From an uncultured Alphaproteobacteria bacterium (GTDB taxonomy: Bacteria > Pseudomonadota > Alphaproteobacteria > Micavibrionales > Micavibrionaceae), in assembly GCA_937931645.1 (NCBI GenBank), contig CALHAR010000005.1, positions 124,001 through 188,000 of the forward strand: 64,000 nt of DNA, written 5' to 3'. Made by a program: the position numbers and the translations under genes. Positions within the stretch are counted from its first letter, which is position 1; every line of letters begins with the position of its first letter. Positions 8,220-17,492 of the stretch are shown here, piece after piece. The notes beneath the pieces were generated by a model. That model had not been told where the DNA came from. It worked only from the letters and a program-made list of their open reading frames with translations, and searched no databases.

Positions 8220-9809
8220 TTATTTGCTCGCTTTGTGAATAAGAGAATGTAACCCCTTGGTAGAAGGGTCAGCATCGGATAAATCCTGTTTTTCAAGCTT
8301 TTGTGATAGCTCTTTGCCTAATTCGACACCAAATTGATCAAAACTGTTTAAGTTCCAAATAACACCTTGGGTGAATGTTTTATGCTCATATAAGGCGATG
8401 AGCTGCCCTAGTGAATAAGCGTCCATTTTATCCATAAGTAAAGTGGAGCTTGGTTTGTTACCTTCAAAATAACGGTAAGATTCATTGGGTTCATGTTGTC
8501 CCTGCATCATGGCTTGTCCTTGCGCTAACATATGGCTTAATAACAAATCATGATGATGCGGTAGGTCAGTTTCAGGGGTGAGGACACCAATAAAATCACA
8601 AGGCACTGTTTCACTTCCTTGATGTAGCAATTGGTAAAAACTATGTTGCCCATTGGTGCCAACTTCACCAAATAAAACAGGACAAGTTTTATAATCTGTT
8701 ATGGTTTGTCCATCATAATCAACAGTCTTACCATTTGATTCCATTTCTAATTGTTGCAAATAAGCAGGGAAGTGAAGCAAACTTTGTGCGTAAGGTAAAA
8801 TAGCAAGTTGAGGTAAGCTTAAAAAATTTCTATTCCAGACACCAATTAATGCCATCAAAACAGGCAGGTTTTCATTAAGTGGTGCCTTTAAAAAATGCTG
8901 ATCCATATTATAGGCACCAGCCAGTAACGTTTTAAATTTATCAAAACCATGTTGTAAGCAAAGCGACAAACCGACGGCAGACCAAAGGCTGAAACGGCCA
9001 TTCACCCAATCCCACATAGGGAAGATGTTGTCTGGGTTAATACCAAAATTCTCTACGGCCTCTATGTTTGAAGAAACGGCAATGAAATGCGGAGAGATAT
9101 CAGAGCCATCAGGTAAATTATTTTGCAGCCACTGGCGTGCGGTGAGTGCATTGGTTAATGTCTCTTGAGTCTTAAAGCTTTTTGAAATAATAACGAATAA
9201 TGTTTCTTCTGCCTGACATTCATCAAGAGCACTTTGAATATCATCACCATCAATATTTGATACAAACTTTGTTTCTAATATTTGATCGTTTTTTTGTGCA
9301 GAAATATGTAAGGCTTCACTAACCAGGCGCGGCCCTAAATCAGATCCACCAATACCAATAGAAACTATTTTTTTAATAGCACTCCCCGTCACACCTTTAT
9401 GATCGCCAGAGCGCACCGCATTTGAAAAATTTTTCATTTTATTAAGTGCATTATGAACGGCGGGTATAATATTTTCGCCATTAACTTTGACTACGTCGCT
9501 ATCAGGACGGCGAAGCGCTGTATGAAGCACGGCGCGACCTTCGGTATTGTTGATGATATCGCCATTAAACATAGCATTACGCTTACTAGTGAAACCGCTT
9601 TCATCCAATAAAGCGCATAAGTTAGAGATTACGTCTTGCGTAATGCGTTGTTTAGAATAATCAAAGAAAAATCCGTCTGTTTTTAGTGATAGGTTTGAAA
9701 AACGATTGTTATCTGCTTTGAAAAAATCATTTAAATGCTTGTCTTGAATATCAGAGGCTAAAGCTTTTAAAATATTCCATGATTTTTTCTGTGTTGGGTT
9801 ACTTGACAT
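8220..9809 (-). CDS. pgi: Glucose-6-phosphate isomerase
   Basis: 529 residues, matching the long bacterial form. Visible motifs are VSIGIGGSDLGPRLVSEAL (substrate phosphate site), the FVISKSFKTQETLTNA loop, MESNGKTVDYDG, and GEVGTNGQHSFYQLLHQG with the catalytic Glu and His region. The enzyme interconverts glucose-6-phosphate and fructose-6-phosphate in the cytoplasm. Its start overlaps the end of the upstream M16 gene by 11 bases, and 16 bases separate its stop from the pentapeptide gene, so it sits within the same run of co-oriented genes. Confidence 0.97.
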   Translation of the reverse strand: MSSNPTQKKSWNILKALASDIQDKHLNDFFKADNNRFSNLSLKTDGFFFDYSKQRITQDVISNLCALLDESGFTSKRNAMFNGDIINNTEGRAVLHTALRRPDSDVVKVNGENIIPAVHNALNKMKNFSNAVRSGDHKGVTGSAIKKIVSIGIGGSDLGPRLVSEALHISAQKNDQILETKFVSNIDGDDIQSALDECQAEETLFVIISKSFKTQETLTNALTARQWLQNNLPDGSDISPHFIAVSSNIEAVENFGINPDNIFPMWDWVNGRFSLWSAVGLSLCLQHGFDKFKTLLAGAYNMDQHFLKAPLNENLPVLMALIGVWNRNFLSLPQLAILPYAQSLLHFPAYLQQLEMESNGKTVDYDGQTITDYKTCPVLFGEVGTNGQHSFYQLLHQGSETVPCDFIGVLTPETDLPHHHDLLLSHMLAQGQAMMQGQHEPNESYRYFEGNKPSSTLLMDKMDAYSLGQLIALYEHKTFTQGVIWNLNSFDQFGVELGKELSQKLEKQDLSDADPSTKGLHSLIHKASK

Positions 9810-11169
9810 TAGGTAGGCTTTCTAATATTTCAATGTTTTTTAAGTCTGTGGGTTGTCCAACCATAATGGTTAGTAATTTTTCAGGATTTAAAACACGGTT
9901 TGCTACATTTTTTATATCTGAGATTGTGACATTATTAATCCTATCAACATAGCCATCTAAATAATCTATCGAACGGTTATCAAGTTGTAAATTTAACAAA
10001 ATATTGGATACTTTATCGGTTGAGGTTAAAGATAATGGCATAGACCCCGTGATATAAGATTGTGCATCTTTTAACTCTTGCGCCGTTACTTCTGTATTAC
10101 GCAGCGTCGTCATTTCATTCGCTATTATCTCTTTCATTTCAGCAACAGATTCATTTTTTGTCGAAGTTGAAACGGTGATAGCTCTAACATTGTCCTGCAT
10201 GAGTAAGCTGGAATATATACCATAGGTTAGGCCACGTTTTTCACGGGCCTCTTCCATAAGGCGTGATCCAAAGCCACCACCGCCATAAATATAATTCATC
10301 ACGCGTAGTGCGTCATAGTCAGGATCATTTTTTCCAAAAGACGGCATGGCACTTGAAATGATAGTTTGTGGAATATCTTTTTTATAAAGAAAAGTTTTCC
10401 CTGTGTTCTTAAGCTCAAAGCTTTTGACTTTATTTTTTTCGCCAGTTGCGGGTAGGGCACCAAAGATATCATCTAAAGTTTTTGATAGTTCTTCTTTTTT
10501 TATGTCGCCCGTAACGCTAATAATCAATCTATCTTTGGTTAACCAACTCTCTTTATGCGCCTTTAAATCATCAACCGTAATATTGTTTAACGTGGTTAAT
10601 GTGCCGCCACTATTTAAAGCATAAGGGTGACCTTCAAAGGCAATATCATTGAAAAAACGTGCATTTATCCATTCTGGGTTACCGATAGAGGAGCGTATAC
10701 GTGATATATTGGCTTGGCGCATACGTTCAATAGGCTCACTATCAAAACGTGGAGAATTAAGGGCTAACTTTAACAACTCAAAGGCTTTGTCTTTATGCCT
10801 GATGAGTGTTTTTACATATCCACCAAAGTCATCGCGACTTGAATTAAAATGCAGCGTGATAGAGTGATCACTTAACGACTTTTGAAACTCCTGTGACGTT
10901 AAATCACCGGCCCCTTCATCCATTGTGTTGGAGAGTAATTGTGATAAGCCTTGCTTGTCTGGGCTATTCTGTATGGCGCCTGCGCCTTTAAAAGCAAATT
11001 TAATGTTAATAATGGGTAGGGCGTGGTCTTCTACCAACCAGGCTTTAATCCCGCCCTTGCTGGTTACTTCTTGTATGTCTAAGACTTTATTTTTTGCACT
11101 GACGTTTTTTGTACCGATGGGGGTACAGAAAATAATAAATGATAGGAGCGAGTAGAATAAAATTTTCAT
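9799..11169 (-). CDS. M16-family peptidase homologue without zinc site (inactive partner)
   Basis: 456 residues with an N-terminal signal peptide (about 1-25, ending near SAKN). The fold is that of M16 zinc peptidases (insulinase/MPP family), but the place where HxxEH is expected reads GLSQLLSNTMDEGAGD, so the metal ligands are absent. The C-terminal half keeps the glycine-rich loop and R..Y motif (GGGGFGSRLMEEAREKRGLTYG), as in MPP-alpha-type subunits that bind substrate. It overlaps the active M16 gene by four bases. The pair is therefore likely to form a periplasmic heterodimer. Confidence 0.88.
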   Translation of the reverse strand: MKILFYSLLSFIIFCTPIGTKNVSAKNKVLDIQEVTSKGGIKAWLVEDHALPIINIKFAFKGAGAIQNSPDKQGLSQLLSNTMDEGAGDLTSQEFQKSLSDHSITLHFNSSRDDFGGYVKTLIRHKDKAFELLKLALNSPRFDSEPIERMRQANISRIRSSIGNPEWINARFFNDIAFEGHPYALNSGGTLTTLNNITVDDLKAHKESWLTKDRLIISVTGDIKKEELSKTLDDIFGALPATGEKNKVKSFELKNTGKTFLYKKDIPQTIISSAMPSFGKNDPDYDALRVMNYIYGGGGFGSRLMEEAREKRGLTYGIYSSLLMQDNVRAITVSTSTKNESVAEMKEIIANEMTTLRNTEVTAQELKDAQSYITGSMPLSLTSTDKVSNILLNLQLDNRSIDYLDGYVDRINNVTISDIKNVANRVLNPEKLLTIMVGQPTDLKNIEILESLPNVK

Positions 11170-12539
11170 TTTGCGTCCTTCATCTTTTTTGTTTTCGTTT
11201 CAGGATATAGATATCCTGTAATGGCTGGCCTCACCCATGGGGTTTCTAAAGTTAGATATTTGATAGCAACATTTCTTACTTCATCGGCAGTAACCGCCTG
11301 TATTGCTTCTGGCCAATTTTCGACATCATCTAACGTGCTGCCCGTCATGATATTTTGACCAATGGTCATCGCAGGGCCGCTGAGGCTATCACGCGCATAA
11401 ATAGCACTATCAATAAGCTGTTGTTTGGCATCTTCTAATTCTTTTGCAGTAACGCCGTTGACCTGCAACGCTTTAATTTCAGCATGAATATCATTAATAA
11501 GCGTGTCTAAATCACCATTTTCTACGGGTGTTCCAAAGAGTGAGAGTGTCCCATAATCACTTGCTGTCCCATTGTAAGAGAGACCAACAGAGATAGCTTT
11601 CTTATTATCGACAACTAAAGCTTTATAGAGCCTTGTTGTTGGACCACCGCTTAATATTTGCTCTAGAACTTGTAAGGCAAGCGCATCTTTTTTGGCGTTT
11701 TGAAAGCTGGGTGCTAGAAATACTTTTGAAAAACTAGGTTGATGAATAGAAGAATGTCTTAAAATCATTTTGGTTTGACCAATGGCTTTTGGCACAGAAG
11801 GTCTAACGCGCTTCGGCAGTTCTTTTGGTTTGATATCCGCAAAATGTTTTTCGACCAACGGCTTAACGCTTTTTATTGTAACATCACCGCTGATGATAAT
11901 GACGGCATTGTTCGGTGCGTACCATGCATCATAGAATATTTTTACATCCTCCCAATCATATCCTTTAATTTCATCCATCCACCCAATGGTCGGTGTACCG
12001 TAAGGGTGGTTGACGAATAACGCGCTACGCATTTGTTCGCCAAATAAGCCTTTAGGGTCGTTTTCGGTGCGCTGACGGCGTTCTTCTAACACGACTTTCT
12101 TTTCGGATATAAAATGTTCTTTAGGTACTTTTAGATTGACCATGCGGTCGGCTTCCATGGCCAACATTTTGTCTAAATGCTCAACGGCGATTGTTTGGAA
12201 ATAGGCGGTATAATCCTGGCCAGTAAAGGCATTATCATTCCCACCTAATTTTTTGACAGTACGTGAAAACTCACCAGGAGCAAGCTTATCCGTACCTTTG
12301 AACATGAGGTGTTCAAAATAATGCGCCATACCAGAGAGACCTTGCGGTTCATCCGCTGCGCCAACTTTGTACCAAATCATCGATGTCACAACAGGCGCCC
12401 GATTATTCGGAATAATAATAACTTCAAGACCATTTTCCAACTTAAAGCTCTCGGCATTAAAGACTTTTGCTTGCGCCGATAAAGGCCAAAAGGTTAAAAA
12501 AAGAAGACAGTAAAGACCTATATAAGAAGAAAGCTTCAT
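11166..12539 (-). CDS. M16-family zinc metallopeptidase, active subunit
   Basis: 457 residues with a signal peptide (about 1-24, ending SAQA). The inverted zinc motif HYFEH (73-77) is present. The third ligand is Glu153 in VVLEERR, exactly 76 residues later, as the family pattern HxxEH(x)76E requires. A C-terminal M16_C domain carries ILSGGPTTRLYKALV. The enzyme probably degrades peptides in the periplasm together with the inactive partner encoded immediately downstream. The gene starts three bases after the DUF3035 lipoprotein gene, in the lspA-lipoprotein-M16-M16-pgi run. Confidence 0.92.
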   Translation of the reverse strand: MKLSSYIGLYCLLFLTFWPLSAQAKVFNAESFKLENGLEVIIIPNNRAPVVTSMIWYKVGAADEPQGLSGMAHYFEHLMFKGTDKLAPGEFSRTVKKLGGNDNAFTGQDYTAYFQTIAVEHLDKMLAMEADRMVNLKVPKEHFISEKKVVLEERRQRTENDPKGLFGEQMRSALFVNHPYGTPTIGWMDEIKGYDWEDVKIFYDAWYAPNNAVIIISGDVTIKSVKPLVEKHFADIKPKELPKRVRPSVPKAIGQTKMILRHSSIHQPSFSKVFLAPSFQNAKKDALALQVLEQILSGGPTTRLYKALVVDNKKAISVGLSYNGTASDYGTLSLFGTPVENGDLDTLINDIHAEIKALQVNGVTAKELEDAKQQLIDSAIYARDSLSGPAMTIGQNIMTGSTLDDVENWPEAIQAVTADEVRNVAIKYLTLETPWVRPAITGYLYPETKTKKMKDAK

Positions 12540-12542
12540 TTT

Positions 12543-13091
12543 TTATTGCTCAATCGATGGTGTTTCTCCATCTGTGACCGCTTTACCTGCTGCTTTATTG
12601 CCAATAATGCGCTCATGCTCTTTAACAGGGTCTACAACAGAAGTAGGAGCATCAATCTGTTTACCAGCCCGCCCTAATATTTTATTGAAGGTGGATGTAT
12701 TTTCTTTGGCAACTTCGGCTGTTTCAATATCAATAACCTCACGGATATTATCGTCTATTTTATCTGCTTGTGCCTTTTGTAATAAAGCAGATTCCCCAGA
12801 GGATAGCCTATTATTTTGTTTTCCTTTTGGCTCTTGGGTCGTTGCTACGGGTGTTCCAAATAAGGCTTCTTGCGCTTGTAACTCAGGAGATATTTCTTGT
12901 GGTCTTTGTACACCAGGGCGGGGCGTTGGTAAATCGAAGGTGTTCGGAATTTCTAATGGCGCTCGTGTTACAACCGCAAATTCATCGGGTGCTTTTTTTG
13001 AAAAATCAAATTGTTCTTTTGCTGTGGAACAACCCGCAAGCAGTATGGACGTTGAAAAGCCCAGAACCGTTAGTAAATTAATCTTATTCAT
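12543..13091 (-). CDS. DUF3035 lipoprotein
   Basis: 182 residues. The signal sequence ends in a lipobox LLAGC with Cys21 as the lipidation site. The segment KKAPDEFAVVTRAPLEIP (about 32-49), followed by LPTPRPGVQRPQE, is the DUF3035 signature found in many alphaproteobacteria. The C-terminal half is low-complexity and charged. Its role is unknown; the conserved place beside lspA, ahead of M16 peptidase genes, suggests an outer-membrane or periplasmic function. The lspA stop is two bases upstream, so lipoprotein and processing enzyme are co-expressed. Confidence 0.85.
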   Translation of the reverse strand: MNKINLLTVLGFSTSILLAGCSTAKEQFDFSKKAPDEFAVVTRAPLEIPNTFDLPTPRPGVQRPQEISPELQAQEALFGTPVATTQEPKGKQNNRLSSGESALLQKAQADKIDDNIREVIDIETAEVAKENTSTFNKILGRAGKQIDAPTSVVDPVKEHERIIGNKAAGKAVTDGETPSIEQ

Positions 13092-13093
13092 CT

Positions 13094-13657
13094 TTACTCA
13101 ACCTCTTTGTGATCACGATCAAAGAATAAACTATGCACCACCAACATGACAATCCCTACGCTAATAAAGCTATCGGCTAAATTAAAGGCGGGATAATGCC
13201 AGCCATTAATATGAAAATCCAAGAAATCCGCGACCGCCTTAAAGTGAAGCCTATCAATAACATTACCAATCGCGCCACCAATCACCATGGATAACGGGAT
13301 TGCCTCTGTCCATTTCTTTGATCGCGTCAACCAAACGGCAAAAACAATGACGATAAGCATAGCTATAATAATCAATGGCCATGGGTTACCATTTTGGAAC
13401 AAACCAAAGCTTATTCCTTGATTCCAAACCATCGTAAGATTAAAAAATGGCAAAATTTCGGTTGAAATGTGGGGAAGACGAAAAGGGGAGGTAATCCAAT
13501 CCCAAAAACCAAGTGGTGGTATTGATGTATCGCCAATAATCTTTGGATGAAACACGCGCTCCAATATCAGCCACTTTGAAGTTTGGTCTAAAATTATAAA
13601 ACCAATAATTAAACTAAAGCTAGTAAAGCGGATTTTTGTTTGTTTATTGCCTGTCAT
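13094..13657 (-). CDS. lspA: Lipoprotein signal peptidase (signal peptidase II)
   Basis: 187 residues with four transmembrane segments. The catalytic aspartates are Asp135 in GNVIDRL and Asp162 in FNLADS, and the conserved NQGISFGLF lies at 79-87. LspA cleaves diacylglyceryl-prolipoproteins just before the lipidated cysteine. The protein is some 25 residues longer than the usual 160, because of an expanded loop between the first two helices (about residues 36-70). It lies eight bases after ileS on the same strand; ileS-lspA adjacency is common in proteobacteria. Confidence 0.95.
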   Translation of the reverse strand: MTGNKQTKIRFTSFSLIIGFIILDQTSKWLILERVFHPKIIGDTSIPPLGFWDWITSPFRLPHISTEILPFFNLTMVWNQGISFGLFQNGNPWPLIIIAMLIVIVFAVWLTRSKKWTEAIPLSMVIGGAIGNVIDRLHFKAVADFLDFHINGWHYPAFNLADSFISVGIVMLVVHSLFFDRDHKEVE

Positions 13658-13665
13658 TTTTTACG

Positions 13666-16521
13666 TTACGCTGCTTGCTTTTTGTTCACAACATCATCGC
13701 AACGGTTGCAGATATGGTCGCTGTGGTTAGCTACTTCGGGTAGTACTTTCCAGCAACGCACACATTTTTCACCGTCGGCTTTTTTGAATTTAATATTGAG
13801 GTCATCGCCATCTTCAATCTCAACGTTAGATACAATGGCAATATCGGCAATGTTTAAACCGTTTAAAGCTTTTTTATATGTTGCGCTGACTTTTATCACG
13901 GGAGCCGCTTCTAAAGAAGATCCAATTTCTTTTGATGTACGGTGCGGCTCAAGCGTAGCTGTAATAGCCTCGCGAACATCACGAATCATTGCCCATTTTT
14001 CTTCAAGGGCTTTGTTTCCCCAGCTTGCAGGAGCATTAGGAAACTCACGTAAATGAACGCTTTCCGTGCTTTCAAATATACCTTCGGGCCTGTGTGACCA
14101 TGCTTCTTCGGCGGTGAAAGATAAAATTGGCGCGAGCCACGCACTTAAGTAATTAAAGATTTGCGCCATAACACTGCGTGTTGCCTGACGTTCAAAACTT
14201 TGTGCATCGTCGCAATATAACCTATCTTTACGAATGTCAAAATAGAACGCCGATAAATTATGATTGCAAAAATCATGCAGTTCTTTGGCAAGCTTACCGT
14301 ATTCGTTCCCTTCGATTAAACCACGGACTTTTTTATCCATGTCATGCAATTGATGCAGCATAAGTTGTTCCAGCTCTGGCAATTCAGAAACCTTGTCTAA
14401 ATCAACTTGTTCAGCTTTGTTAAATCCATCAATAGCCCCCAATAAGAAACGTAAAGTGTTTCTAATACGGCGGTAAAGATCAGACGCACCTTTTAGAGCG
14501 GTATCACCAATACGAATGTCCTCGGCGTAATCTGATGTCATTGTCCAAAGACGTAATACATCCGCGCCATATTTTTCCATCATATCTAACGGGTCAATTC
14601 CATTGCCCAAAGATTTGGACATTTTATAGCCCTTTTCATCTAAGACGTATCCATGTGTGAGTACGTTTTTGTACGGCGCATGGCCTTTCGTACCGCAAGA
14701 TTCCAGCAAACTTGAATGGAACCAGCCACGATGTTGATCTGAGCCTTCCAAATACATATCGGCTTGCTGTGCTAACTCATCACGCGCATCCACAACAAAA
14801 CTGTGGGTTGAGCCAGATTCAAACCAAACATCAACAATGTCAAAGATTTGATCATAATCTTCGGCGTTATATTCATTGCCCAAAAATTCTTGTGCCTCCA
14901 TAGACCACCATGCATCAGAGCCATGCTCTTCAAACGCATCCGTAATACGTTTTAAAACATCTTTGTCGTTCAGTGGTTCTTTGGTCTTTTTATCAACAAA
15001 TAAGGCAATCGGAACGCCCCATGCGCGTTGACGTGAAATACACCAATCAGGACGGTTTTTAATCATTGCATTAATACGCGCTTCCCCTTTGGCAGGCACC
15101 CAATTTGTTTCTTTAATCGCACCAAGGGCAAGCTCTCTTAAGCTGGAGTTCTTACCACCGCTTGCGGTTGGTAAGGTAATATTCGTGTCCATCGCAATAA
15201 ACCATTGCGGCGTTGTGCGGAAGATAACAGGGGCTTTAGAGCGCCAACTATGCGGGTATTCATGACGAAGCGAGCCTTTGGCAAGCAAGTTTTTCGCTTC
15301 ATCTAGTGCTTTTAGAGGCGCAAAATTACCAGCCGCCATTTTACCATCTTGATCATAGATTTCTAACCCCGCAAATAATGGAACATGCTCACGGAACTTT
15401 CCATCATCGGTAACGTTGTCGGTCACCTCAATATCATGTTGTTGTCCTAAGTAAAAATCGTCTTGACCATGACCCGGGGCTATATGAACAAAACCTGTTC
15501 CACTTTCTTCGGTCACAAAGTCACCAGCCAATAATGGCACATCAAAATCGTAACCTTGCTCATTTAAGGGATGCTGACAAATCGTACCTGCAACGTCACC
15601 CCCTTTGAAGGATCCAATTTCTTTTACGCTATCCAGTTTTGCGGACTTGGTGACTGCTTCAATTAATGATTTTGCGATGGCAATTTTGTCCCCAACGATT
15701 GCTTTACTGTCCGGAAGAAGGCTTTCAATTTCATATACGCCATATTCAATGTCATCACCAAATGCGATGGCGCGGTTGGAGGGGATTGTCCATGGTGTCG
15801 TTGTCCAGATTACGATAGAAGCATCTTTTAGGATATCAAGGTTTGTTTCCTTTATAGGAAACTTCACCCAAATCGTTACTGACTTATGTTCCTTATATTC
15901 AATTTCGGCTTCGGCCAGTGCGGTTTGTTCAACCGTTGACCACATCACAGGTTTCACCCCACGATACAGCCCGCCATTATCTAAAAATTTATGAATTTCA
16001 CGCGCTATTTGCGCCTCGGCAGGTTTGGTCATGGTGCGGTAAGGGTTTTCCCAGTTGCCAATCACCCCAAAACGTTGAAATTGCTCGCTTTGGATATCAA
16101 TCCAGCCTTGGGCAAAGTCACGACATTCTTGACGGAATATCAGCGGATCAACGTCATCTTTGTCTTTACCTTCTTTGCGGTATTTTTCTTCAATTTTCCA
16201 TTCAATCGGCAGGCCATGACAATCCCAACCAGGCACATATGGCGCGTCATAGCCCATCATCTGCCAGTTTTTATTAATGACATCTTTCAGAATTTTATTA
16301 AGGGCATGCCCCATATGCAGATTGCCGTTCGCGTAAGGCGGGCCATCATGCAAAATCCATTTGGGCTTGCCTTTGGAGTTTTCACGAATTTGACCATGCA
16401 GGTCCCGCTCTTGCCAGTTTTTAATCATTTCTGGCTCGCGCTCGGGTAAATTACCGCGCATCGGGAAGTCTGTTTTTGGTAAAAATACCGTGTCTCTAAA
16501 TTTGTCGTTATTATCTGTCAT
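13666..16521 (-). CDS. ileS: Isoleucyl-tRNA synthetase
   Basis: 951 residues from the ATG at 16521. This start is preferred to an in-frame TTG 12 bases upstream because GAGAGG lies five bases before the ATG. The class I signature HMGH is at 69-72 and KMSKS follows in YKMSKSLGN. The editing (CP1) domain occupies the middle, and a C-terminal zinc finger has CVRCWK and CNRC. The enzyme charges tRNA-Ile. It is followed closely by lspA. Confidence 0.97.
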   Translation of the reverse strand: MTDNNDKFRDTVFLPKTDFPMRGNLPEREPEMIKNWQERDLHGQIRENSKGKPKWILHDGPPYANGNLHMGHALNKILKDVINKNWQMMGYDAPYVPGWDCHGLPIEWKIEEKYRKEGKDKDDVDPLIFRQECRDFAQGWIDIQSEQFQRFGVIGNWENPYRTMTKPAEAQIAREIHKFLDNGGLYRGVKPVMWSTVEQTALAEAEIEYKEHKSVTIWVKFPIKETNLDILKDASIVIWTTTPWTIPSNRAIAFGDDIEYGVYEIESLLPDSKAIVGDKIAIAKSLIEAVTKSAKLDSVKEIGSFKGGDVAGTICQHPLNEQGYDFDVPLLAGDFVTEESGTGFVHIAPGHGQDDFYLGQQHDIEVTDNVTDDGKFREHVPLFAGLEIYDQDGKMAAGNFAPLKALDEAKNLLAKGSLRHEYPHSWRSKAPVIFRTTPQWFIAMDTNITLPTASGGKNSSLRELALGAIKETNWVPAKGEARINAMIKNRPDWCISRQRAWGVPIALFVDKKTKEPLNDKDVLKRITDAFEEHGSDAWWSMEAQEFLGNEYNAEDYDQIFDIVDVWFESGSTHSFVVDARDELAQQADMYLEGSDQHRGWFHSSLLESCGTKGHAPYKNVLTHGYVLDEKGYKMSKSLGNGIDPLDMMEKYGADVLRLWTMTSDYAEDIRIGDTALKGASDLYRRIRNTLRFLLGAIDGFNKAEQVDLDKVSELPELEQLMLHQLHDMDKKVRGLIEGNEYGKLAKELHDFCNHNLSAFYFDIRKDRLYCDDAQSFERQATRSVMAQIFNYLSAWLAPILSFTAEEAWSHRPEGIFESTESVHLREFPNAPASWGNKALEEKWAMIRDVREAITATLEPHRTSKEIGSSLEAAPVIKVSATYKKALNGLNIADIAIVSNVEIEDGDDLNIKFKKADGEKCVRCWKVLPEVANHSDHICNRCDDVVNKKQAA

Positions 16522-16565
16522 ATTGCCTCTCAAAGAAGCGAATATGCGGGAAAACCGCTGTTAAA

Positions 16566-17492
16566 TCAAGATAGTAGTTTCAATATGAATATGGCAGCAG
16601 GGACAGTAAATATACCCAATATAGTACTGACAAGAACCGCGGCTGCCGCACGTTCTGGGTGCAAATCTAATGTTGCCGCATAGGCCACCAGATTACCTGC
16701 TAAAGGAACGGCCGTAAAGACAGCCAACATTTGATATATTTCAGAGCCATAAAGATGGAAAAAATGCATATCTAGCAAGATAAAGCCAAACCCAGAAAGA
16801 GGCCAAATGACGAATTTAGGCGTAAACATACTCAGCAGTAACTTTATGTCTATTTCTAACTTTACTTGTTTGGATAGGGCAATGCCAATAATCATCATAC
16901 CAATGATGATAGAGGCTCCAATACTATAATTCCAATAAAGTGTGAAAACCTCAGGTAGAGTAAAACCACTGACATTATAAAGTAAGCCAAGCCATATAGC
17001 GTGAATAACGGGTAGTTTGATGACTTTGACAAGCGCGCCTTTTACGGTGGCACTTCCACGTGCGCCAAAGAAGTACCCTAAACCTATCTCGTTAAGGAAG
17101 GTTGCTAATGTTAATAATAAATATACGCCAACCCATTCAGTACCTAATAAAACTAAAATAACAGGTAAACCGAAATACATTGTATTTCCCGCCATGCTCC
17201 CCATACCGATTAAGTTAGCAATATCATTTTTCCATATTTGTTGCGAGGTCAGATAACTAACCGTTCCTATGAAGGCTGAAATAATAAAAAATATAATCGG
17301 TAGTAAAATATATTCTGGCGTAAATTCCATCTGCGCTATCGCACCGAAATTTACAACTGGTACTAAAATATAAATCACAACCGTTGCCATAGATGGTAAA
17401 TTTACGTCCATCCATTTGCCCGAAATAAAACCGAGGGCAATAATGATGTAGAGCGGTACGATATTGGCGATAAGAAGAAGCGTGACGTCCAT
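16566..17492 (-). CDS. AEC-family (auxin efflux carrier-like) transporter
   Basis: 308 residues with about ten transmembrane helices in two five-helix halves. The first helices with ALGFISGKWMDVNLP and the IYILVPVVNFGAI segment, and the glycine/asparagine motif MGSMAGNTMYFGLPVILVLLG, match the AEC family of bacterial permeases. Substrates of bacterial members are often dicarboxylates or unknown; nothing here fixes one. The ATG directly abuts the ribF stop (no bases between), so it is coupled to ribF. Confidence 0.85.
   Translation of the reverse strand: MDVTLLLIANIVPLYIIIALGFISGKWMDVNLPSMATVVIYILVPVVNFGAIAQMEFTPEYILLPIIFFIISAFIGTVSYLTSQQIWKNDIANLIGMGSMAGNTMYFGLPVILVLLGTEWVGVYLLLTLATFLNEIGLGYFFGARGSATVKGALVKVIKLPVIHAIWLGLLYNVSGFTLPEVFTLYWNYSIGASIIIGMMIIGIALSKQVKLEIDIKLLLSMFTPKFVIWPLSGFGFILLDMHFFHLYGSEIYQMLAVFTAVPLAGNLVAYAATLDLHPERAAAAVLVSTILGIFTVPAAIFILKLLS

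Noticed and set aside
6908..8296. Longer start for the pentapeptide-repeat protein at 8296
   Set aside because: The extra 31 residues overlap pgi by 77 bases and do not resemble the family; the ATG at 8203 lies 16 bases after the pgi stop.
12574..13149. 191-residue frame on the plus strand opposite the DUF3035 gene
   Set aside because: It is a shadow of the lipoprotein gene, with skewed composition rich in serine and cysteine, and no motif.
16534..16560. GCGG/CCGC hairpin between ileS and AEC genes as a terminator
   Set aside because: It lies upstream of the ileS start on that strand and has no T-run in either direction.
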